This document shows positions 54,994-64,000 of a stretch of 64,000 bases of DNA, in pieces. The translations under genes were made by a program, and so were the position numbers. Source of the DNA: Nitrosospira briensis C-128 (GTDB taxonomy: Bacteria; Pseudomonadota; Gammaproteobacteria; Burkholderiales; Nitrosomonadaceae). The DNA lies in the NCBI RefSeq assembly GCF_000619905.2, contig NZ_CP012371.1, forward strand, positions 496,001 to 560,000, in the 5' to 3' direction. The notes below the pieces were generated by a model that worked only from the letters and a program-made list of their open reading frames with translations, was not told the DNA's origin and ran no database searches. How positions within the stretch are numbered: the first letter of the stretch is position 1; every line of letters begins with the position of its first letter.

Positions 54994-55848
54994 ATGGAAA
55001 CAGTGGAAATTCCCAGGCAGCATCAAAGAAAGCAACCCGGTTTGCAAGCAGAGATGGAGCCTCAGCCCGACTCGACCCTTGAGGGATACCGGGGAAGCGG
55101 CAAGCTGCAAGCCCGGGTTGCGATTATTACCGGCGGGGATAGTGGTATCGGGCGTGCCGTAGCCGTTGCCTTTGCCAAGGAAGGTGCCGATATCGCCATT
55201 GCCTATCTAAATGAACATGGAGACGCAAACGACACGAAAAAAGAAATAGAGCAATGTGGAAGAAAATGTCTTTTAATTGCAGGTGACGTGGGTAAAGAAC
55301 AATTCTGTGCCGAAGTCGTCGCAACGGCAATCTCGGTTTTTGGACACATTGACATCCTGGTAAATAATGCCGCGGAGCAACATGTTCGGAATAGCATTAT
55401 GGATATTGGCAATGCGCAGCTCGAAAAAACTTTCCGCACAAATATTTTCTCAATGTTTCATATGGTAAAAGCTGCGCTCCCCCATCTGAAAAAAGGTGCA
55501 CGAATAATTAATACCACATCGGTGACAGCCTATAAAGGAAGCCCGCATTTACTCGACTACTCGGCAACGAAGGGCGCAATCGTTGCTTTTACGCGATCAT
55601 TGTCACTACAATTGATCGAACAGGGAATTCTTGTAAACGGTGTCGCTCCCGGACCTATATGGACGCCACTGATACCCTCGACTTTTCCGCCCGAAAAGGT
55701 CGGTAGTTTTGGAAAAGACGTGCCCATGAAACGCCCTGGACAGCCTGACGAGGTAGCAACCTGTTATGTCTTTCTGGCTTCGGGGGAATGCTCATATATG
55801 TCGGGGCAAGTGCTGCATCCGAATGGAGGCACTGTCGTAAACGGCTAA
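54994..55848 (+). CDS. Short-chain dehydrogenase/reductase (YghA-like)
   Basis: 284 residues. A hydrophilic N-terminal extension of about 40 residues precedes the Rossmann fold: AIITGGDSGIGRA (cofactor loop), NNAAEQH, catalytic Ser in TTSVTAY and YSATKGA (Tyr/Lys). The extension and motifs match YghA/YhxC-type SDRs, often found with CsbD and other stress genes. AGGAGG lies 8 bases before the ATG. The substrate is unknown. Confidence 0.9.
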   Translation: METVEIPRQHQRKQPGLQAEMEPQPDSTLEGYRGSGKLQARVAIITGGDSGIGRAVAVAFAKEGADIAIAYLNEHGDANDTKKEIEQCGRKCLLIAGDVGKEQFCAEVVATAISVFGHIDILVNNAAEQHVRNSIMDIGNAQLEKTFRTNIFSMFHMVKAALPHLKKGARIINTTSVTAYKGSPHLLDYSATKGAIVAFTRSLSLQLIEQGILVNGVAPGPIWTPLIPSTFPPEKVGSFGKDVPMKRPGQPDEVATCYVFLASGECSYMSGQVLHPNGGTVVNG

Positions 55849-56312
55849 AAGAAGCAATTTTGATTTTGCGAAAAGTCCTCTTTGCAGCGGTTCATCAGAT
55901 GATGTTCGAATAACGGTTTATTTACCCGCAAAGAATTATTTACCCACAAAGAATCGAGCTTCAGCAAAGCATAAAATACAAATCCCTTCCCAGCCTCTTG
56001 GACAAAATTTGTATCGTCAGCAGGAGGCGAGCCCGCTTCGGAGAATTCCACTCTCGCATCGCATATGCGCGATCAAGTACGTGGCAGTTCCCTCAACCGG
56101 CGTGACGAAAGGTCTGGAAATTGTTCGAAATTCGACTATAGTGGTGAAAAAATTTGCGCCGGGCTATGGTATGCATAACTCCAATGGAATAATTTGACTT
56201 GCCCGGATTTTTTGTTCCTGCCTAAAGCGTACCCAACCCAAGCCGGTAACAGCTATTATTATTCGTCGAAGTACAACTCAAGCCTGTAGGCTGCAAAACA
56301 GGGGCACGAAGT
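55849..56312. other. Intergenic stretch with a short direct repeat
   Basis: No gene is supported. TTATTTACCCGCAAAGAAT is followed at once by TTATTTACCCACAAAGAAT (about 55917-55954), a 19-base tandem pair upstream of the SRPBCC-LOV operon that could be a binding site. Confidence 0.5.
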
Positions 56313-56795
56313 ATGTTCAGTTTAGGTTCCAAAGAACCTGTTGTAGCGACAGCGAACATTGTGATCGATTGTTCGCCCGAACACGTCTTCAGCTATTTGG
56401 GAGAAGGATTCTTTGAAAATTATCCCAAATGGTCTCCTGAGGTCGTTGAGCTTGAGTCTGTGACTAGCGGCCCCCCGAGGCTAGGAACTATCGCAAGGCA
56501 GGTGCGTATTGACCAGGGCCGCAGGACGGAAACCCAATTCAAAATAAATGTGTATGAGCCAAACAAGCGCCTGGGCTTTGCCGGAGTTGCCGATCCTTTC
56601 CGCTGCAGCTATGAGATACGATGCATCGATAGTGGCAAATCGTCCGAGTTGATCTTTACTTTTGAATTGCTCGAGATTCAAATGTTCATGCGTCCGTTCG
56701 AGAAATTGATTCGGGTAGTAGTTCAGGAAGGCGCGCAACGAACGGTAAGAAATTTGAAGCGTTTAACTGAAGCAAAAAAATACGCGGCCAGCTAA
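56313..56795 (+). CDS. SRPBCC-fold protein
   Basis: 160 residues with the polyketide-cyclase/START-like pattern: ATANIVIDCSPEHVFSYLG at the start, YPKWSPEVVELESV, and a long C-terminal helix (FEKLIRVVVQEGAQRTVRNLKRLTE). A hydrophobic-ligand carrier or cyclase is possible, ligand unknown. It is 36 bases upstream of the LOV gene and probably in the same transcript. Confidence 0.85.
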   Translation: MFSLGSKEPVVATANIVIDCSPEHVFSYLGEGFFENYPKWSPEVVELESVTSGPPRLGTIARQVRIDQGRRTETQFKINVYEPNKRLGFAGVADPFRCSYEIRCIDSGKSSELIFTFELLEIQMFMRPFEKLIRVVVQEGAQRTVRNLKRLTEAKKYAAS

Positions 56796-56831
56796 CGGCC
56801 TGCCATTCCGCAAAATATCCAGGAGAAACAA

Positions 56832-57305
56832 ATGACTTTCGTAGTGGAAAAGGATCCCGGATTAATCCCGCAGATCTTGTCTGAAATACTGGACAGCTCG
56901 ATAAACGGAATCACACTGGTGGATCCCGATCAGGATGACATGCCCATTGTTTATGCCAATAAGCAATTCCAGGTCATGACTGGATATCCGCAGGAGGAGA
57001 TCCTCGGACGCAACTGTCGTTTTCTCCAGAAGGGCGATCGTGAACAGGAAGCGCGTTTTGCGATGAGCCGGGCCATCAGCAAGCACCTGCCCATCGAAGT
57101 GACCATACGCAATTATCGAAAGGATGGCGAGCTCTTCTTTAACCATCTGACACTCACTCCACTTCTGGATGGGCAGGGAAAACTCATCTATTATCTTGGT
57201 ATCCAGTACGATGTGAACCGCAACCGAGACTTGATTTCGAAGTTCAGCATGCAGCAGGAAGCCGATACCAGACGTTTACTTGCTTCTTTATTGCCAAGAC
57301 CCTGA
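56832..57305 (+). CDS. Short LOV-domain blue-light sensor
   Basis: 157 residues. One PAS/LOV domain (about 18-130) with the photoactive-Cys motif GRNCRFLQ (Cys62), the flavin contacts NYRKDG (Asn94) and FFNHLT (Asn104), and Gln125 in YYLGIQYDV. All LOV residues for forming the flavin-cysteinyl adduct are present. A short C-terminal helix follows and no output domain, as in the short LOV proteins of Pseudomonas putida. AGGAGAAACAA precedes the ATG. A regulator or phototaxis role would have to be exerted through a partner; the operon neighbours are an SRPBCC protein and an O-methyltransferase. Confidence 0.9.
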   Translation: MTFVVEKDPGLIPQILSEILDSSINGITLVDPDQDDMPIVYANKQFQVMTGYPQEEILGRNCRFLQKGDREQEARFAMSRAISKHLPIEVTIRNYRKDGELFFNHLTLTPLLDGQGKLIYYLGIQYDVNRNRDLISKFSMQQEADTRRLLASLLPRP

Positions 57306-57381
57306 TATTGAAACTTGGGCGCGCACCCTGGTGCCTGCGATATAGGAAGCGAGCTAATCAATCATAATGGAAGAGGATTTT

Positions 57382-58416
57382 ATGGCCCAGATAATGTATG
57401 AAAACATTCCACAGCCTCGATCGGATGACCGGCGCGTATGGGATGTACCTTTTGCGGTTTATGGATACCCGGCGTTGCTGATAGCCCATAGGTTGAAGGT
57501 TTTTGCCTTGCTTGGGGAAGGAGCGCGTACATTGCCTGAAATCTGCAAGGCGCTGAACTTCAAGCCACGGCCGGCCGAGGCTATCCTGACGGCTGCGACA
57601 GCGTTGGGCTTTCTCTCTCTCAAGGACACGCGTTATTCGCTTACTCCGCTTGCGGAAGACTATCTCCTCGAAAAGAGTCCGAGCTACTTCGGATTTTTCT
57701 GGGATATGATGATTGACAATTCAGAAGTGTTTTCCTACGCAAGCCTGGAGAGGGCTGTGCTCACCGATTCGCCCCAGGCCTATGGAGGGGGCGATATTTA
57801 TAAGTCTCATGAAGAGCAGGCGGAACTGGCGCGGAGATTTACGCGTGGCATGCACAGCATGAGTATGACGTTGGCCTCCGCCTGGCCAAGTGTCCTGAAT
57901 CTCACCAGCCATCAACTGATGCTCGACATAGGCGGCGGTTCGGGAGCGCATTCGATCGTGGCTGCGTTGAAATCGCCAAACCTGGATGCGCTGGTTCTGG
58001 ACCTGGAGCCTATATGCGAAGTCGCTCAAGAGTTCATTAATCAGTACGGCGTGCAGAATCGTGTAACGACCCATGTTGCCGATATGTGGAACGACCCATT
58101 CCCGGCAGCTGATCTACATTTTTATTCCAACATCTATCACGACTGGCCTCCGGAGAGGTGCAGATTCCTTACGGAGAAAAGTTTCCGGAGCCTCGAGCGC
58201 GGCGGACGCCTCATCATTCACGATATCCTTTACAACGACGAAAAGACAGGACCCCTTGCTGCTGCAGCATATAGCATGCTAATGCTGGGATGGACGGAAG
58301 GTGAATGCTATTCGGGCGCTGAATTGGCCACGATGCTGAAGGACGCTGGTTTTCACGATATTCAGGTGTATCCGGCTTTTGGTTATTTCAATGTGGTTAC
58401 CGGCGTAAAGCCATAG
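57382..58416 (+). CDS. SAM-dependent O-methyltransferase (class I, plant-type family 2)
   Basis: 344 residues. A dimerisation winged helix (about 20-95) precedes the methyltransferase core: LDIGGGSGAHS (SAM-binding), DLEPI, and the SNIYHDWPPERC segment where the family's catalytic His lies. Closest relatives are small-molecule O-methyltransferases such as those of hydroxyneurosporene and acetylserotonin type. The start 57382 is chosen for AGAGG 5 bases upstream; ATG 57367 is an alternative five codons earlier. It follows the LOV gene by 76 bases. Confidence 0.85.
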   Translation: MAQIMYENIPQPRSDDRRVWDVPFAVYGYPALLIAHRLKVFALLGEGARTLPEICKALNFKPRPAEAILTAATALGFLSLKDTRYSLTPLAEDYLLEKSPSYFGFFWDMMIDNSEVFSYASLERAVLTDSPQAYGGGDIYKSHEEQAELARRFTRGMHSMSMTLASAWPSVLNLTSHQLMLDIGGGSGAHSIVAALKSPNLDALVLDLEPICEVAQEFINQYGVQNRVTTHVADMWNDPFPAADLHFYSNIYHDWPPERCRFLTEKSFRSLERGGRLIIHDILYNDEKTGPLAAAAYSMLMLGWTEGECYSGAELATMLKDAGFHDIQVYPAFGYFNVVTGVKP

Positions 58417-58582
58417 TGATAATTTTTTGCAACTATTGCTCCTGGTTCACCTGGAAATCGGAAATCCAAACATGATCATCGGTCGGTCGCCCTTACCTTC
58501 AACCTTCTGAATAATGCACACCAGTCCCACGTGAAGTCGCGTCCCTCGCCGCATAATGACCGAATCAAGACGTGGCTTTACG

Positions 58583-61123
58583 TCACCGTCTGCTGGTCGG
58601 CTTGAATCCCAGCGTTTTCATGGCTGGCACTACTGATTGCTTCGTAGCGCCGTAGTTTACCCATGGGGCGTTGCCCTTATCCAACCGCTCGTGGATATTC
58701 AAGGCCGACCAGCGGCTGGCGCTCGTAAGCGACTCCAATTCTTCCCATGCCAAAGGCACTGACACGCCCAGGCCTGGACGTGCGCGTACTGACCAGGCCG
58801 ATACGGTCGTTGCCCCGAAACCGTTGCGAAGATAGTCTATGAAAATCTTTCCAACGCGATTTCGCGGTCCGCTTTTGGCAACGAAACGCTGCGGTATGGT
58901 TTCGGCGAGGTGTTGGACAATGGCTTGAGAAAAATTTTTTACGGTGTCCCAATCATGCAGCCTCTTTATCGGCACAATGACGTGCAAGCCCTTGCCTCCA
59001 CTCGTTTTCAGGAAAGATTCCAACCCCAGTTCCCCGAGAAATACATGAACAAGCTGTGCCGCTTCCTGGATGAGCGGCCACTTCACCCCTTCGCCAGGAT
59101 CCAGATCAAATGTCATCCTGTCCGGTTTGCCGATAGCATTTTTTGTGGCATTCCATGTATGAAACTCGATTACATTCATTTGAGCGGATGCTAATAGACC
59201 TTCGGCGCTGGCAACTTCAATCAATGACTCATGCCCGGGATCCAGAGATGGGTCAAGCTGATTGACTCCCGCCATATTCTCTTTTTCCCAATGCTTCTGA
59301 AAAAACAGCTGACCGGCAATTCCTTCCGGTGCGCGGACGAGCGATACCGGCCTGCCTTTGAGATGCTCCAGCATTAAAGGTGCGACCAGCAAATAGTAGC
59401 GAATGAGCTCAATTTTCGTAAATCCGGTGGATGGATCAATGACACGCTCAGGGTGCGAAACCTTCAATGATGACGCTGGCATCCTATCCACAGGTTTTGC
59501 ATCGGCGGTATGCACCGGTTTCTCCCGAATAATGACTTCTGCTTTTTTATCCGATCTCAAGCCTTGAAAAACCGAGTGGCGAATATGTCCATCTCGTGTC
59601 CATTCTCCAAAGGACACTTCAGCCACCAGCGTGGGCTTTACCCAATGCGCATTTTTTTCAATGTCGCTCGCTCCGACAAATGGTGGACGCTCAGTGGCAA
59701 TTTTGTCCAATTTCACTTTAAGATCATGAAGCGTGTTATCGCTAAATCCCGTGCCTACGTTTCCGGCATAACGAAGCTTCTTGTCTTCATCATAGTAGCC
59801 GAGCAGAAGCGAGCCTATACCGGCCCGGGAACCCTTGGGGTCGGTAAAACCGCCAATTACAAATTCCTGGCGTTGCGTACACTTCAGCTTTATCCAGTCG
59901 GGAGAGCGGCGCGAGGCATAACGCGAAGTTTTGCGCTTACCGATCAAGCCTTCCAGCCCCAGGCGGCAGGCCGAGGCGATTATATCTTTCGGTGGTGCAT
60001 CGAAAATATCGCTGAAGCGTATCGGTTCCGGCGGAGGTGGCTCAAAAAGGGTTCGGAGTAATGCCCTTCGTTCAATCAGGGAAGCCTCTCTCAAATCATA
60101 TCCATTGTAGAATGGTATATCGACCAGGTAATAAATAATGCCTTGAGTCCGGGCACTATCAAATGCATTTTGCAAAGCCTGAAAATCCGGTATGTTTTTG
60201 TCATTCAGCACCACAATTTCGCCGTCGAGCCATCCGGACTTCAGCCTCATCCTCGCTATTGATTTTATAAGATGAGGCAATCTCTCTGACCAGTCATTTC
60301 CATTTCGAGTAAAGAGTTTAATGTCGCTGCTATCTATTCTGGTCAACATCCGATAGCCGTCGAACTTGATTTCGTAAATCCACTCAGCCGGATCGTTGGG
60401 AGGCCCATCCACCAGCGTAGCGAGCTGCGGGCGCAGGATGCGGGGAAGATCCGCTTTAACTGCGTTTTCCGGCAACCCAGGTTCGTTTTTTCCGGACTTT
60501 GATCCAGTCCTGGTTGACGTTGTACTCACCGGTCCAGCAGCTTTTTGAACCTCCGGCGGTTCAAGCCCGGCAACACTCTCGGGCATTTCGTCCACCACGC
60601 TATATTCGTTGGAAGAGCGAACATAATCATCCTTTTCCTTGATGAGCAGCCATGCCTCCCGTTTTTCTTCCTCCTTCCTTCTCATGCGTACTAGCGCCCA
60701 GTGACCCTTCAATTTGTGTCCGCGCAGCTCAAACTTCAGCTTGCCGTCACGATAACCCTTGTGGGGATCCTCAAGAGGAATCCACGTTCCCTTGTCCCAG
60801 ATGATGACCTTACCCGCGCCATACTGCCCGCGTGGAATCTCGCCTTCAAAACTGTTGTATGAAACGGGATGATCCTCGACATGAACCGCCATGCGCTTGT
60901 CATTCGGGTCGAAGCTGGGCCCTTTGGGAACAGCCCAACTTTTCATCGCCCCATCAAGTTCAAGCCTGAAGTCGTAATGGAGCCGCGTTGCCCAGTGCTT
61001 CTGAACGACAAATGATAAGGCTGTCTTTCTTGCCTTACTGCGGGTACCGATGCCGGAAGGTTCGGATGTAATGGAAAAATCACGTTTTTCCCGATAGACC
61101 TTGAGCGAATCCGAGTTTGACAT
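58583..61123 (-). CDS. ligD: Multifunctional DNA ligase D
   Basis: 846 residues in the order phosphoesterase, ligase, polymerase. PE domain: HYDFRLELDG and HVEDHP (His81, Asp84, His85). Ligase: KFDG with the adenylated Lys253, and GLIGKRKTSRY and WIKLK motifs; OB fold to about 535. Polymerase: FDLDPGEG (Asp673, Asp675), KTSGGKGLHV and FIDYLRN (Asp763). All three active sites appear intact. With Ku it performs non-homologous end joining. The gene starts 24 bases after ku on the same strand. Confidence 0.96.
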   Translation of the reverse strand: MSNSDSLKVYREKRDFSITSEPSGIGTRSKARKTALSFVVQKHWATRLHYDFRLELDGAMKSWAVPKGPSFDPNDKRMAVHVEDHPVSYNSFEGEIPRGQYGAGKVIIWDKGTWIPLEDPHKGYRDGKLKFELRGHKLKGHWALVRMRRKEEEKREAWLLIKEKDDYVRSSNEYSVVDEMPESVAGLEPPEVQKAAGPVSTTSTRTGSKSGKNEPGLPENAVKADLPRILRPQLATLVDGPPNDPAEWIYEIKFDGYRMLTRIDSSDIKLFTRNGNDWSERLPHLIKSIARMRLKSGWLDGEIVVLNDKNIPDFQALQNAFDSARTQGIIYYLVDIPFYNGYDLREASLIERRALLRTLFEPPPPEPIRFSDIFDAPPKDIIASACRLGLEGLIGKRKTSRYASRRSPDWIKLKCTQRQEFVIGGFTDPKGSRAGIGSLLLGYYDEDKKLRYAGNVGTGFSDNTLHDLKVKLDKIATERPPFVGASDIEKNAHWVKPTLVAEVSFGEWTRDGHIRHSVFQGLRSDKKAEVIIREKPVHTADAKPVDRMPASSLKVSHPERVIDPSTGFTKIELIRYYLLVAPLMLEHLKGRPVSLVRAPEGIAGQLFFQKHWEKENMAGVNQLDPSLDPGHESLIEVASAEGLLASAQMNVIEFHTWNATKNAIGKPDRMTFDLDPGEGVKWPLIQEAAQLVHVFLGELGLESFLKTSGGKGLHVIVPIKRLHDWDTVKNFSQAIVQHLAETIPQRFVAKSGPRNRVGKIFIDYLRNGFGATTVSAWSVRARPGLGVSVPLAWEELESLTSASRWSALNIHERLDKGNAPWVNYGATKQSVVPAMKTLGFKPTSRR

Positions 61124-61147
61124 TTTTCAAGACTTATTCGCGGTTTT

Positions 61148-62059
61148 CTATGCGCGGCGCTTATGCGTACCTTTGGTGGAAGTGGGTACATTGTCTGCAT
61201 CCGCCGGTCTTTTGCCCCGCGCCTTGCCGCTACTCCCCTTGTCCCCACTTTTCTTCAGGCTGCGCTGCAGCAATTCGGTAAGATCAAGTATCTGCGCACT
61301 GCCAGGTGCCGTTTCGGATTCCTCTGGTTGAGCCACGGTCTGTATGTCGCCCGTTTCGACTTTTTCATGGACGAGTTTCATGATTTCCTCCTTGAAAGAA
61401 TCGCGGAACTCTTCAGGATGCCATTTTCCACTCATGTCCATCACCAATTGCTCGGCCATTTTCAATTCCTTATCGGTAATGCCCGCCTCCTCCTTTCCCT
61501 CGGGAGGAAAGCTCAATTTCTCCCAACTGCGTATCTCGTTGCCCCATCGCAACAGATTCAGCACAAGTGCGGGACCTGATGGCATCAGAGCAGCCAGGTG
61601 CTGCTTTGTTTGAATAACCACCCGCGCAATACCGATGCGCCGGGTCTTGAGAAGGGTTTCGCGCAAGAGCGCATAGACCTTGGCTCCTTTATTGATCGGA
61701 ACGACATAGTAAGGACGCTCAAGATAAACTAATGGAATATCGGTGGCCGGTACAAACATCTCTATCTCGATAGTTTGAGTGGCCTTCGGATAAGCAGCAG
61801 AGATTTCGTCCTGACTCAGCACGACATACTGCCCATCTTCATATTCAATGCCTTTGACGATATTTTCCTTGTCGACCTCCTTGCCGGTCTTCTTGTTTAT
61901 ACGCTTGTAGCCAACCGGATCCATGCTGCGCTTGTCCAGCCAGTCGAAATCCAGCCCCTGTTCCACCGTCGCGGAATGGAGGGCTACGGGTATATGCACC
62001 AGGCCGAAGCTTATGGCGCCCTTCCATAACGCTCGGCCGCTTGACTTAGGAATATCCAT
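61148..62059 (-). CDS. ku: Ku protein (bacterial NHEJ)
   Basis: 303 residues. The Ku core is complete (RALWKGAISFGLVHIPVALHSAT ... GYKRINKKTGKEV ... GIEYEDGQYVVLSQDEI), ending in a basic Lys/Arg-rich tail (GKARGKRPADAD..KGTHKRRA) that in longer Ku proteins helps DNA binding and LigD recruitment. It forms a homodimer that threads onto DNA ends. AGGAAGTGAACC precedes the ATG. Confidence 0.97.
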   Translation of the reverse strand: MDIPKSSGRALWKGAISFGLVHIPVALHSATVEQGLDFDWLDKRSMDPVGYKRINKKTGKEVDKENIVKGIEYEDGQYVVLSQDEISAAYPKATQTIEIEMFVPATDIPLVYLERPYYVVPINKGAKVYALLRETLLKTRRIGIARVVIQTKQHLAALMPSGPALVLNLLRWGNEIRSWEKLSFPPEGKEEAGITDKELKMAEQLVMDMSGKWHPEEFRDSFKEEIMKLVHEKVETGDIQTVAQPEESETAPGSAQILDLTELLQRSLKKSGDKGSSGKARGKRPADADNVPTSTKGTHKRRA

Positions 62060-62795
62060 GGTTCACTTCCTATACATCCACAAAAAATGACACCCTTCAA
62101 TCTGGAAGATCAGCCGACATCAGCTAAGTCAGGCTATATCCATAAGTATTCGGATGGACTGCACATCTCTTCGCCGGAGCAGAGACGCAAGAGACGACCA
62201 ACCCGGCGATGCTCCAACTCACCCAAATTATCATCCTCTACACTCGTTTTGTCGTATGTGCGATTGCGCACGAAGTGAAGGGCCGCAGGGAATTGGTTTA
62301 CGTTGTCGCGGAATGCGCGGTGAGCTATCGGCCCGACAATGCCGGTGGTGATGCTATTCAGAGTCGACTTATTACAGCGCTGTGTGTTCTTTCGTACGGA
62401 ATGATCAGCTAACTGATGAGAGGATATTCAAGTCTATTTGTGAATCCGCCGCACCGCCCTGATTGCGCTGACCACAGCCCCAGGTACGGTCGAGTGGAAA
62501 GACTTCCAAAGGTCGCCTCGTGAAGGCTAATAAGCGAAGACTCATAAACCCAGATAAAGACGGCTCTGCGAGCCTACCCAAGTGCTGGCGGTCAGTTTGC
62601 GGCCTTTCGCCGCCATTTTTGCTACCTGCGCGGCGTCCATATACCCCAAGCTATGGACTTCTCCCAACCGGCAAAACTGTCTCGCAACCTGCCTCGCCAT
62701 CATCTCGTGTCCTAATGGATTATCTGGGATAAAAGCAAAAGCCAAAATATTAGCGATATAACTCTGCGCCATCCACGAAGCTTCCTGAGGATTAA
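62060..62795. other. Intergenic stretch of 736 bases with one weak candidate frame
   Basis: On the minus strand 62542-62772 gives 76 codons (MAQSYIANILAFAFIPDNP at the start) with AGGAAG about 10 bases before the ATG. I know no family for it and rate it as possibly chance. No RNA gene or repeat was recognised in the rest. Confidence 0.35.
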
Positions 62796-63038
62796 ATGAA
62801 TATGGATTATTTTTCCCTGCTACAATGGCCCGCGATGGTGATCAACATACTCGCGGTCTGGTTGCTGACTTACCAGTCCAAGCGCAGGCGCAATGCCGGC
62901 TTCTGGTGCTCTCTCATCAGCAACGTCTTGTGGATCGCCTGGGGATGGTATGCTCAGGCTTTAGCAGTTATTGGCCTCCAGATAGCCTTGGCTGCGCTGA
63001 ATATCCGTGGCGTCAAAAAAACGGATGAAAAAACTTAG
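62796..63038 (+). CDS. Small membrane protein of unknown function
   Basis: 80 residues with three hydrophobic segments (WPAMVINILAVWLLTY, FWCSLISNVLWIAWGWY, ALAVIGLQIALAALNIRG) separated by a KRRR loop, giving a predictable topology. The layout recalls half-transporters of the SemiSWEET or PnuC-like kind, but no diagnostic motif (such as a PQ loop) is present. GAGGATTAA lies before the ATG. Confidence 0.65.
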   Translation: MNMDYFSLLQWPAMVINILAVWLLTYQSKRRRNAGFWCSLISNVLWIAWGWYAQALAVIGLQIALAALNIRGVKKTDEKT

Positions 63039-63116
63039 GCACGACAGTCGATAACATCGCTGTTTTCTCTTTTTTGGCTTATATCGTCATGGTTTGTGCA
63101 AAATGATGTTCGAAAC

Positions 63117-63620
63117 ATGGAAAGATCTTTTGCAATCCGAGCAAGCAAAATATTTTTAATTTCCGGCATTGGTTGCCTGGCGCTCGTGGTTGCTTCTAAT
63201 AATGTTCTCGATTACCAATCGAATTTCCGGTTCGTTCAGCACGTGATGTCGATGGATACGGTATATCCGGGAAATGTTCTGAAGTATCGCGCCATCACTG
63301 AACCGCTGCTGCATTCCGCTATCTATATACTTATCATATTCTCTGAATTCATAATTGCCATACTGTGTCTTCTGGGGGCATTGCAATTGTTTCGCCATAT
63401 CCGTGATGATGCGCTGACATTTGACAATGCCAAATCTCTATCCATCCTGGGATTATCCTGCGGTTTTGCCTTATGGTTTTTTGGCTTTATTGTCGTTGGC
63501 GCGGAATGGTTCTGCATGTGGCAATCACCGGACTGGAATGGCCAGGAATCTGCATTCCGATTTGTGGTTTGCATCATCCTGGTGCTAATTTACACCGTAC
63601 AAAGTGATAAAATTGGCTGA
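63117..63620 (+). CDS. DUF2165-family membrane protein
   Basis: 167 residues, four membrane helices. Family pattern: NVLDYQSNFRFVQHVMSMDT after helix 1, YRAITEPLLHSAIYILII and GAEWFCMWQSPDWNGQESAFRF between helices 3 and 4. Function unknown. The first Met of the conserved domain is ATG 63117; a GTG at 63096 would add seven residues. Confidence 0.88.
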   Translation: MERSFAIRASKIFLISGIGCLALVVASNNVLDYQSNFRFVQHVMSMDTVYPGNVLKYRAITEPLLHSAIYILIIFSEFIIAILCLLGALQLFRHIRDDALTFDNAKSLSILGLSCGFALWFFGFIVVGAEWFCMWQSPDWNGQESAFRFVVCIILVLIYTVQSDKIG

Positions 63621-63753
63621 ACCGGCCGACTTGCCGAAATCGAGTCATCGATTACCACTAGCGTATAATTGCCAGCCCTTATTTTGTTATCTTCACTTCT
63701 TGTCTTCCTGATCGGGCCGAATACCGCCCGTCGGTAGTCTGCAAACCCAAGCG

Positions 63754-64000
63754 ATGCGAACTCTATACACTTATTGCATGCTTTTCCCGCGACGCACCGC
63801 GTACGTCCTGGTCGCGCTGTTGGCGGCAGGTATCGCCGAAGGGCTTAGTCTGACCGCACTTCTCCCGTTACTTTCGATTGCGGTGGGCGATAACGCGAAT
63901 TCCGACACCGGCAAGCGAATCGTCGACGTACTGCAAGGGATCGGCATCGTACCGACCATTGGCGTCATGCTGCTGATCATTGTCGGAGGCATGATCATCA
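63754..64000 (+). CDS. ABC exporter, N-terminal membrane part (3' end outside window)
   Basis: The frame is open from ATG 63754 to the window end (82 codons). It reads MLFPRRTAYVLVALLAAGIAEGLSLTALLPLLSI, then a periplasmic loop and VMLLIIVGGMII, the start of a type-I ABC exporter membrane domain (fused permease-ATPase). The ATPase part and substrate are not visible. Confidence 0.7.
   Translation, partial: MRTLYTYCMLFPRRTAYVLVALLAAGIAEGLSLTALLPLLSIAVGDNANSDTGKRIVDVLQGIGIVPTIGVMLLIIVGGMII

Overview
The window looks like a chromosomal segment of a betaproteobacterial ammonia oxidiser (Nitrosomonadaceae, most likely Nitrosospira). The main evidence is an intact stand-alone ammonia monooxygenase subunit C gene (3745-4560) with conserved copper-ligand residues. 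It fits with a complete System I cytochrome c maturation operon, heme A synthase and ordinary housekeeping genes. No rRNA, tRNA or CRISPR array was seen.

Layout. 1-2.9 kb: an ABC-2 exporter (ATPase cut by the window edge), a GST-like protein and an HxlR regulator with a twin-palindrome operator. 3.0-7.5 kb: a patchwork with amoC, a 51-codon amoC-like 5' fragment, a LysR gene and a tautomerase gene, a 96-bp duplicated control region, a broken serine-recombinase gene and two MITE-like elements. 7.6-14.8 kb: ccmABCDEFGHI. 14.8-24.0 kb: REP-like hairpins, a flgF relic, heme A synthase, smpB, ratA-rnfH, a DUF6607 lipoprotein, an AlkA-type glycosylase, guaB and guaA.

24.0-34.1 kb is the accessory island. 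Four copies of a REP-associated tyrosine transposase (RAYT), one intact, punctuate it. Between two of them lie a GIY-YIG (MUG113/T5orf172-like) gene with an in-frame stop and a two-reverse-transcriptase operon. I identify that operon as a type 3 defence-associated reverse transcriptase system (DRT3, UG3+UG8). Just downstream is a structured, non-coding stretch with a hairpin loop that displays ACACACA; I propose this is the DRT3 non-coding RNA. Beside it are a frameshifted orphan gene, a secreted cyanovirin-N-like lectin and IS6/IS5-family transposase scraps.

34.1-42.1 kb: small stress-type proteins (Lmo0937-like, CsbD, BON, DUF883), an orphan sulfate-binding-type protein with an altered ligand loop, a hybrid histidine kinase and a PEP-CTERM GDSL hydrolase. 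42.3-51.1 kb is one giant gene for a cyclic beta-1,2-glucan synthase. It sits between two Crp-like paralogues, one of which has lost its DNA-binding domain. 52.4-64 kb: a second MITE copy, AsmA, an SDR, a small operon (SRPBCC protein, short LOV photoreceptor, O-methyltransferase), a Ku-LigD end-joining operon and small membrane proteins. The window ends in the start of an ABC exporter gene.

All calls come from reading sequence and translated motifs by eye. No database search, folding or alignment program was run.
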